Shown here: piece after piece, positions 5,187 through 9,882 of the stretch | Layout: every line of letters begins with the position of its first letter | Numbering within the stretch: position 1 is the first letter of the stretch | NCBI GenBank assembly: GCA_018267435.1 | Contig: JAFDYM010000241.1 | Coordinates: forward strand, 1-9,882 | Reading direction: 5' to 3' | Length of the DNA: 9,882 nucleotides | Source of the DNA: Bacteroidota bacterium | Lineage (GTDB): Bacteria > Bacteroidota > Bacteroidia > Chitinophagales > LD1 | Made by a program: the position numbers and the translations under genes | The notes under the pieces: generated by a model | What the model saw: only the letters and a program-made list of their open reading frames with translations | The model's database searches: none | What the model was told of the DNA's origin: nothing

Positions 5187-6041
5187 ATGAACCGTAACCA
5201 GATTATAGTTATTGCCGCTTGTGTAGCTGCCTGCATAGGTATATTTCTATTTGCCAACACAACAAAGCCTGCCGCCGAAACTGCTGCTGCTACCGAGCAG
5301 CATAGCGAGGGCGATGGCCACAACCACAGCGCCGAACAGGGCGAACCGCTGGCTTTGAACATACAAGGCTATATTTCTGACCTTAACTCGCGCATTGAAG
5401 ACAAGGCGACCAGGGAAAAAATAGAAGAGCTAGAAAAAAATTCGGACTATAATGGCTTGATAGATGAGTACCGAAAGCTGGTAAAACCATTGGCCATATC
5501 GCACTACGCCATGAAGCTGGCCGATAAGGAGCCTAACGTAAAAAATTACCTACAAGCGGGCGACTACAGCGCTACGCTATTGCAAACCGCTCCCGATGAA
5601 TTAGCTGCTAATTATTTGAAAAACAACCTGTTAGAAGCATACAAGAAGGCGGCAGAGATAGAGCCTAACAATAATGAGGTTAAGCTAAGATTAGCAACCG
5701 CTTATATTGAAATGAGCCCTCAACCAATGGAAGGTGTGGCCATTTTGCGCGAAATAGTAGCCAAAGATTCTACCAACATAGATGCACAACTTTTGCTTGG
5801 TCGTTTCGGAATTGTTTCAGGTCAATTCGATAAAGCTATTGTCCGTCTCGAAAAAGTGCTATATTTGCAGCCCCAAAATTCGGAAGCGTTACTGCTTTTG
5901 GCAGAGGCTTACAATAACCAGGGCGATAGTAAAAAAGCCCTTGAATTGTTGGAACGCTGCAAAAAAACGGTGAAAAGCCCAGAGTTGCGCAAAGAAATAG
6001 AGGGATATATAGAGCAGATAAAGAAACAAGTTCATTCATAA
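5187..6041 (+). CDS. Membrane-anchored TPR protein of unknown function
   Basis: The 284-aa protein starts with a single hydrophobic segment (about residues 6-23, IIVIAACVAACIGIFLFA) with Asn/Arg before it. This fits an inner-membrane anchor or uncleaved signal, with the rest in the periplasm. A low-complexity linker (24-55) is rich in Ala and Glu and carries three His (HSEGDGHNH). Charged helical sequence follows (56-125). TPR-like helix pairs cover about 130-264, best seen at 197-230 (AQLLLGRFGIVSGQFDKAIV...) and 231-264 (SEALLLLAEAYNNQGDSKKA...). TPRs bind other proteins, so a scaffold or assembly role is plausible, but no specific function can be given. The start is the ATG at 5187. It is followed after 15 bases by the small basic ORF, so both may share a transcript. 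Confidence 0.85.
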   Translation: MNRNQIIVIAACVAACIGIFLFANTTKPAAETAAATEQHSEGDGHNHSAEQGEPLALNIQGYISDLNSRIEDKATREKIEELEKNSDYNGLIDEYRKLVKPLAISHYAMKLADKEPNVKNYLQAGDYSATLLQTAPDELAANYLKNNLLEAYKKAAEIEPNNNEVKLRLATAYIEMSPQPMEGVAILREIVAKDSTNIDAQLLLGRFGIVSGQFDKAIVRLEKVLYLQPQNSEALLLLAEAYNNQGDSKKALELLERCKKTVKSPELRKEIEGYIEQIKKQVHS

Positions 6042-6056
6042 ATTAAATCAAGTGCC

Positions 6057-6146
6057 ATGCCTTGCGGAAAAAAGAGAAAGCGTCATAAGATAGCGACGCA
6101 CAAGCGTAAAAAGAGACTAAGAAAAAACCGTCACAAGAAGAAATAA
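6057..6146 (+). CDS. 29-aa very basic protein, AURKAIP1/COX24 (mS38/bS22)-like
   Basis: This short frame (ATG at 6057, TAA at 6144) encodes 29 residues, of which 20 are Lys, Arg or His. It begins MPCGKKRKRHK and ends KKRLRKNRHKKK. The pattern of spaced basic residues around K-I-x-x-H-K-x-K-K-x-x-x-K-N-R resembles the AURKAIP1/COX24 domain of mitochondrial ribosomal protein mS38 and of the tiny mycobacterial protein bS22. From memory, near-identical 29-residue peptides occur throughout Bacteroidota, which would argue for real coding. It sits 15 bases after the TPR gene and is followed by a strong terminator. A ribosome-bound role by rRNA contact is therefore likely but inferred. It contains one Cys (residue 3). 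It is easily missed because of its length. Confidence 0.8.
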   Translation: MPCGKKRKRHKIATHKRKKRLRKNRHKKK

Positions 6147-6160
6147 TATATAACGAAGCG

Positions 6161-6200
6161 TAGCGCCGCACTTCACTTGCGGCGCTATGTTTTCTTCTTA
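6161..6200 (+). terminator. Terminator after the small basic gene
   Basis: TAGCGCCGCA (6161-6170) pairs perfectly with TGCGGCGCTA (6178-6187) around a 7-base loop, and the next bases are T-rich (GTTTTCTTCTTA). It ends the TPR/small-gene transcript 15 bases after the stop codon and insulates RNase G. Confidence 0.88.
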
Positions 6201-6283
6201 CACACTTTCCTTTACTTCGGGCTTTTACCCTTATTGTTTTTTAATGACAAGGCTACATAATATGGGCCTTTAAATATTTTATT

Positions 6284-7834
6284 TTGGTAAAAGAACTGAT
6301 TATTCACTCAACGCCGAACGGCGTTGACATTGCACTGTTGGAAGACAAAAAGCTAACCGAGCTTCACCAAGAGCATGCAAGCAACAAGTTTAATGTAGGC
6401 GATGTTTACCTAGGCAGAATACGCAAAGTAATGCCGGGCTTGAACGCCGCCTTTATAGATGTGGGCCACGAAAAGGATGCATTCCTTCACTATACCGACC
6501 TTAGCCCCGATATACGCTCGCTAATGAAATTTACCCAGCAAACCATAGCGGGTAATATGCCAGCTGAGCAAATGCTGAACAACTTCGACTTTCAGCCACA
6601 AATAGTAAAAACAGGTAATGTAAAAGAAGTACTTAACGGCAAAGGCTCGTTATTGGTACAGATATTGAAAGAACCTATCAGTACCAAAGGTCCGCGCCTT
6701 ACCTGCGAGGTATCGATAGCCGGCAGGTATTTGGTACTTACGCCTTTCAACAACACAGTTGGTGTATCTAAAAAGGTAGATAGCGCCGAAGAGCGCAAGC
6801 GCCTAAAAGTATTGGTAGAAAGCCTAAAGCCGAAGAACTTCGGCGTAATAGTGCGTACCGTAGCTGCAGGCAAAGGCGCTGCCGAACTACACCAAGACCT
6901 ACTGCAACTACAGGAGAAATGGCAACTAATGATGCGCAACATGCGCCATGCCAACCCGGTGCTAAAAGTGCTGAGCGAGATAGATAAAACGCAGAGCATA
7001 CTGCGCGACTTGCTATCGTCGGAGTTTAGCAAAATAGTAACCGACGACCCTACCATAGCCCGCGATGTAGAAGCATACCTAATGCAGATAGCGCCAGATA
7101 AGAAGGGATTGGTAAGTCTATACAACAACAAGGCGCCTATATTCGACCACTACGGCATAACCAAGCAGATAAAGGCCACCTTTGGCAAAACGGTAACGCT
7201 GGCCAACGGTACTTACCTAATAATAGAGAAGACGGAGGCCCTACACGTAATAGACGTAAACAGCGGCCACCGCAGCACCATGGATGGCGACCAGGAAAGC
7301 AATGCGCTGAAGGTAAACCTAGAGGCTGCCGAGGAGATAGCCCGTCAACTGCGCCTGCGCGATTTGGGCGGTATCATTGTTATCGACTTTATTGACATGA
7401 AGAACCCGGATAACAAAAAGGTGCTTCAGCAGAAGATGAAGGAGGTAATGGAAAGCGACCGTGCTACGCACACCATATTACCGCTTAGCAAGTTCAACCT
7501 AATGCAGATAACGCGCGAGCGTGTACGACCCGAAATAAACATAACCACTGCCGAGGCTTGCCCTACCTGCGGAGGTACGGGGCAGATAACGGCTTCGCTA
7601 TTGTTGCTTGATGAGATACAAGAGGAGCTGGAGCATCTGTTGAACACCCACAACAAGTTGAAATTCTACTGCCACCCTATTATAGCGGCATACCTGCGCA
7701 AGGGTTTCCCAAGCATACGTATGAAGTGGTTTATGAAATACCGCAAGTGGGTAAGCATAAACGAAAACGAAAACCTTGGCCTAACCGACTACAAGTTTTT
7801 CGATGCCAACGATGAAGAGATAAAGTTGGATTAA
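6284..7834 (+). CDS. rng: Ribonuclease G (RNase E/G family)
   Basis: This 516-aa endoribonuclease acts in rRNA maturation and mRNA decay. An S1 RNA-binding domain starts near residue 38 (VGDVYLGRIRKVMPGLNAAFIDVG). The DNase I-like catalytic part has the metal-binding aspartates Asp324 in HVIDVNSGH and Asp368 in IVIDFIDM. The zinc-link CPTCGGTG (Cys426, Cys429) marks the dimer interface. The protein ends soon after the small domain and lacks the long RNase E scaffold, so it is RNase G-like; E. coli RNase G is 489 residues. The frame opens with TTG at 6284. No in-frame ATG or GTG was found just upstream, and the N-terminus VKELIIHST fits the family, so TTG is probably the real start. It has no Shine-Dalgarno. 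It is transcribed separately between two terminators. Confidence 0.95.
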   Translation: MVKELIIHSTPNGVDIALLEDKKLTELHQEHASNKFNVGDVYLGRIRKVMPGLNAAFIDVGHEKDAFLHYTDLSPDIRSLMKFTQQTIAGNMPAEQMLNNFDFQPQIVKTGNVKEVLNGKGSLLVQILKEPISTKGPRLTCEVSIAGRYLVLTPFNNTVGVSKKVDSAEERKRLKVLVESLKPKNFGVIVRTVAAGKGAAELHQDLLQLQEKWQLMMRNMRHANPVLKVLSEIDKTQSILRDLLSSEFSKIVTDDPTIARDVEAYLMQIAPDKKGLVSLYNNKAPIFDHYGITKQIKATFGKTVTLANGTYLIIEKTEALHVIDVNSGHRSTMDGDQESNALKVNLEAAEEIARQLRLRDLGGIIVIDFIDMKNPDNKKVLQQKMKEVMESDRATHTILPLSKFNLMQITRERVRPEINITTAEACPTCGGTGQITASLLLLDEIQEELEHLLNTHNKLKFYCHPIIAAYLRKGFPSIRMKWFMKYRKWVSINENENLGLTDYKFFDANDEEIKLD

Positions 7835-7858
7835 GACCAGGCAATATAGAATACAACG

Positions 7859-7894
7859 ACAAAGGTTACACTATAATTATAGTGTAACCTTTGT
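7859..7894. terminator. Perfect 36-bp palindrome, bidirectional terminator
   Basis: The 18-base half ACAAAGGTTACACTATAA (7859-7876) is followed directly by its exact reverse complement (7877-7894). It lies between the converging RNase G gene (stop at 7834) and the lipoprotein gene (stop at 7911), so it probably terminates both. T-runs are modest (GCTTTT on the plus strand). Confidence 0.75.
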
Positions 7895-7910
7895 GCTTTT
7901 AAGTAACAAC

Positions 7911-8291
7911 TTATTTGCCCTCCGCCTCTGCAGCTACATTATCCACTACGCTGGTATCATCAGCATTAAAGTCCATAGCGTTGAGCTTTTCTTGTGCTTC
8001 TTCAGCTGCCTTAAGGCCTTCGTTCAGGTTTTTCTGCATTTCTTCGGCAAACTTCTTGGCGTCGGGTATTACGGCTGCTACGGTATCATGGCTTATAGTC
8101 AGCATTTGGTTTTCGCCGTACTTCCACCATGCTATACCAAATGGCAAGGGTATTACCTGGTCGGCTTTGCCTATGGTACTTTCTACCTCGGCGGTGGTCA
8201 TGCCCACTTTTACTTTGGTTACATCTTTGCTGTTGCAGCTAGCCAGTAGCAATACACCAGCAGCTGCTATTGTTGTAAATAGGTTCTTCAT
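7911..8291 (-). CDS. Small lipoprotein with BamE-like (SmpA/OmlA) fold
   Basis: With the ATG at 8291 the protein has 126 residues. A signal peptide ends in the lipobox LLASC with Cys19 as the lipid site, so it is an outer- or inner-membrane lipoprotein. The next part, VTKVKVGMTTAEVESTIGKADQV, followed by a strand-rich stretch with AWWKYGENQMLTISHDTVAAV, resembles the SmpA/OmlA (BamE) fold. In that fold a VKxGMT.xEVE.xxGKP helix packs on a small sheet. The last 50 or so residues are Ala/Glu/Lys/Asn-rich and probably helical. The frame stays open to 8363, but the upstream codons lack a signal-like start, and 8291 gives a standard lipoprotein leader. The function is not known; a link to envelope assembly is only by fold similarity. 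Confidence 0.8.
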   Translation of the reverse strand: MKNLFTTIAAAGVLLLASCNSKDVTKVKVGMTTAEVESTIGKADQVIPLPFGIAWWKYGENQMLTISHDTVAAVIPDAKKFAEEMQKNLNEGLKAAEEAQEKLNAMDFNADDTSVVDNVAAEAEGK

Positions 8292-8310
8292 ATCTGAGAT
8301 TGGTTTTATA

Positions 8311-8318
8311 CGAAGATA
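8311..8318 (-). promoter_or_regulatory. Candidate -7 promoter element of the lipoprotein gene
   Basis: On the minus strand TATCTTCG differs from TAnnTTTG by one base, and a T-run (complement of 8335-8340) sits 16 bases upstream in the place of the -33 box. The ATG at 8291 is 19 bases downstream. Confidence 0.4.
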
Positions 8319-8334
8319 AGAGAACGCGGTATTT

Positions 8335-8370
8335 AAAAAACAGAAAAGGAGGCTGAACGTCAACCTCCTT
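8335..8370 (-). terminator. Terminator of the rlpA-like gene
   Basis: On the minus strand AAGGAGG (complement of 8364-8370) pairs with CCTCCTT (complement of 8346-8352), with TGA/TCA pairs continuing past one mismatch. TTTTCTGTTTTTT follows. It lies 35 bases after the stop codon at 8406. Confidence 0.8.
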
Positions 8371-8405
8371 CTCTAAGTTTTGTTTACAACAAACAAACAA
8401 CCCCT

Positions 8406-9116
8406 TTAATCCATAGCGGTAAGCTGTGCCACTTGGGCATCGGGGTAATAGGTTTCTATCTTATCTAAATAGTCGTGCGCCTCTTCGCGGCGGTAGAACA
8501 AGCCGACAAAGACCAAATACGATGTATCGCTTTCGCCAGATACCATTTGCATCATTATAGAGCGACCAAGCTCGTTTTTAGCTCGTGCGGCTACATCGCT
8601 AGCTAGTACTTGGTTATTGTAGTCGCCTAGCTTAATGGTAAAGCCTTCATCTTGTACGGCAGCAGTTGGCGCATCTACATTATAGATGGGGTGTACACTG
8701 TTGCTTACAACTAAGTTTGGTACCTCAAGAGTTTCCGTTTCTGGCTCTTCGTCAATGACAGTTTCTATCATTACCTCTGTTTTGCCAGCGCGTACAAAAT
8801 CTAATTCTTGTGCTGCACATAGGCTAAGGTCAAGCACACGACCTTTTATATAAGGTCCGCGGTCGTTTACGGTTACTATTATGCTTTTGCCGTTTGTAGT
8901 ATTGGTTACCCTTAGCTTGGTGCCGAAAGGTAAGGTACGGTGTGCGCAGGTCATTTTCTTTTGACTAAAGCGTTCGCCGCTGGCCGTTTTGCGGCCTACA
9001 AACTTATCAGCATAAAAAGAAGCAACACCTGTTTGCTGGCATTCAACCTCCTGAGCGTAGCCCATTGCCGTTAAAAACGCCAACAGCAACGTAGCTATGA
9101 TTTGATTTAGTTTCAT
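8406..9116 (-). CDS. rlpA: RlpA-like septal/cell-wall protein (DPBB plus SPOR-like domain)
   Basis: The 236-aa protein has a cleavable signal peptide (about 1-21, ending MGYA-Q), not a lipobox. A double-psi beta-barrel follows at about 28-110, with GVASFYADKFVGRKTASGE, AHRTLPFGTKLRVTN and VNDRGPYIKGRVLDLS. Residues 157-233 look like a SPOR domain, which binds denuded septal peptidoglycan. RlpA of Pseudomonas aeruginosa is a lytic transglycosylase using Glu120, Asp123 and His131. The matching positions here are Glu48, Ser51 and His59, so the Asp is replaced and activity cannot be assumed. The start is the ATG at 9116 with no Shine-Dalgarno. A weak -7-like TATATTCG lies on the minus strand at 9135-9142. 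It is followed by its own terminator and then the lipoprotein gene. Confidence 0.88.
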   Translation of the reverse strand: MKLNQIIATLLLAFLTAMGYAQEVECQQTGVASFYADKFVGRKTASGERFSQKKMTCAHRTLPFGTKLRVTNTTNGKSIIVTVNDRGPYIKGRVLDLSLCAAQELDFVRAGKTEVMIETVIDEEPETETLEVPNLVVSNSVHPIYNVDAPTAAVQDEGFTIKLGDYNNQVLASDVAARAKNELGRSIMMQMVSGESDTSYLVFVGLFYRREEAHDYLDKIETYYPDAQVAQLTAMD

Positions 9117-9319
9117 GTCTTCAATTTCGGAAAGCGAATATACGGCCTATGCAAGGCTAGAGATGCACGAATAGCATGACAATGTGGCAGCCTAATCGGC
9201 ACTGTTCAGTATAGCGAACAGCGTTGACTTTAAAGGAATGTTGCCGAAAAATTAACTGATTATCAATGCCCTTCTTTTTGGCACTATATTTTAACAAAGC
9301 CGAAACCCAAGATGCCGCT
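9117..9319. other. Intergenic region between kynU and rlpA
   Basis: This 203-base gap holds no credible gene. It contains a possible rlpA -7 element (9135-9142, minus strand) and an inverted repeat, CTGTTC (9202-9207) and GAACAG (9216-9221), with an 8-base spacer. No convincing terminator is seen behind kynU. Confidence 0.5.
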
Positions 9320-9882
9320 TTATTTTTTTAACAATTGCGCAAACATATACACCTCGGTAAATGTGTTGTAAAGCGGTACAGGGGCAATTCTTATCACATC
9401 TGGCTCGCGCCAGTCGGCTATTACCCCTGCTTTGGTCAATCGCTCAAAAAGCTTCTTACCCTTGCCATCTAATGTTTGTATAGATAGCTGGCAGCCACGG
9501 CTTGCCTTATTGGTAGGCGTAATGATGCGGAACTGTTGCGAGTTGTCGGTCTGTTGACTGATAAGATATAGTAAGTAGCCCGTCAGCAATTCGCTCTTGG
9601 CGCGCAGGGCTTTCATGCCTGCTTTGTCGAATACCTCTAATGATGCCTTATGCGCAGCCATGCTTAGCACGGGGGCATTGCTTATTTGCCAGCCTGCAGC
9701 GCCAGGCTGCGGTACAAAGTGCTTCTGCATTTTAAAGCGTGTGCTTTCATCATTACCCCACCAGCCTGCCAGGCGCGGTAGGTCGGGGCGGTTGGCGTAT
9801 TTCTTATTAATGTACACACCGCTTACGCCACCGGGGCCGCTGTTAAGGTACTTGTAGCTGCACCATGTGGCAAAGTCGACAC
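9320..9882 (-). CDS. kynU: Kynureninase, C-terminal part (cut by window end)
   Basis: Kynureninase is a PLP enzyme that cleaves kynurenine (or 3-hydroxykynurenine) to anthranilate (or 3-hydroxyanthranilate) and alanine, in tryptophan degradation or de novo NAD synthesis. About 186 C-terminal residues lie in the window; the N-terminal half and start are beyond position 9882. Visible are WCSYKYLNSGPGG, with the PLP-binding Lys, then YINKKYANRPDLPRLAGWWG, WQISNAPVLSMAAH, ASRGCQLSIQ, and the terminal REPDVIRIAPVPLYNTF, which contributes a conserved Arg. The stop TAA is at 9320-9322. There is no frameshift in the visible part, so it is truncated only by the window. Genes of the same pathway may lie to the right, which cannot be seen here. 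Confidence 0.95.
   Translation of the reverse strand, partial: VDFATWCSYKYLNSGPGGVSGVYINKKYANRPDLPRLAGWWGNDESTRFKMQKHFVPQPGAAGWQISNAPVLSMAAHKASLEVFDKAGMKALRAKSELLTGYLLYLISQQTDNSQQFRIITPTNKASRGCQLSIQTLDGKGKKLFERLTKAGVIADWREPDVIRIAPVPLYNTFTEVYMFAQLLKK

Noticed and set aside
6592..7131. 179-codon open frame antisense to rng
   Set aside because: It is rich in Ser, Leu and Arg, has no domain or promoter, and lies fully within the well-supported RNase G coding region.
9202..9221. Inverted repeat CTGTTC-N8-GAACAG considered as an operator
   Set aside because: It is a 6-bp match far from both neighbouring starts (85 bases before rlpA and behind kynU), and such short repeats arise by chance, so it is only mentioned in the intergenic entry.
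9278..9293. TTGGCAC resembling a sigma-54 -24 box on the plus strand
   Set aside because: The matching -12 position reads TTTA where TTGC is expected, and the only downstream gene, kynU, is on the opposite strand.

Overview
The window comes from a Bacteroidota chromosome, most likely a Chitinophagaceae-like or other Sphingobacteriia-type member. This rests on gldD and gldE, which are confined to this phylum, on several close matches to the Bacteroidota -7 promoter element TAnnTTTG, on the near absence of Shine-Dalgarno sequences, and on the gene order mutY-ssb-gldE-gldD divergent from an HU gene and an RNase G gene, which I remember as a recurrent Bacteroidota neighbourhood. It looks like core chromosome. 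I see no phage, plasmid, CRISPR, transposase, tRNA or rRNA.

Layout. Positions 1-366 hold no credible gene, only a mosaic of short repeats and hairpins ending in a terminator. Leftward from 4615 to 367 run mutY (A/G mismatch glycosylase), ssb, gldE (CNNM/CBS membrane protein), gldD (gliding/secretion lipoprotein) and a SlyD-type FKBP prolyl isomerase. Rightward from 4784 run an HU-like DNA-binding protein, a membrane-anchored TPR protein, a 29-residue very basic protein that resembles the AURKAIP1/COX24 (mS38/bS22) ribosomal family, and RNase G. From 7911 to the right edge all genes point left: a BamE-like small lipoprotein, an RlpA-like DPBB/SPOR protein, and the C-terminal part of kynureninase, cut by the window end.

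How they fit together. The left arm pairs DNA maintenance (MutY, SSB) with two gliding/type IX secretion factors (GldE, GldD) whose reading frames overlap. The right arm pairs nucleoid structure (HU) with RNA metabolism (RNase G, the small basic protein). The last three genes act in the envelope and in tryptophan/kynurenine metabolism. Gene ends are marked by clear hairpins, including a perfect 36-bp palindrome between the converging RNase G and lipoprotein genes.

I found no convincing new multi-gene system. The points most worth a second look are the 29-aa basic protein, the HU whose arm lacks the intercalating proline motif, the HU terminator whose stem contains a promoter-like element for the next gene, an RlpA with Ser at a catalytic Asp position, and the repeat mosaic at the left edge.
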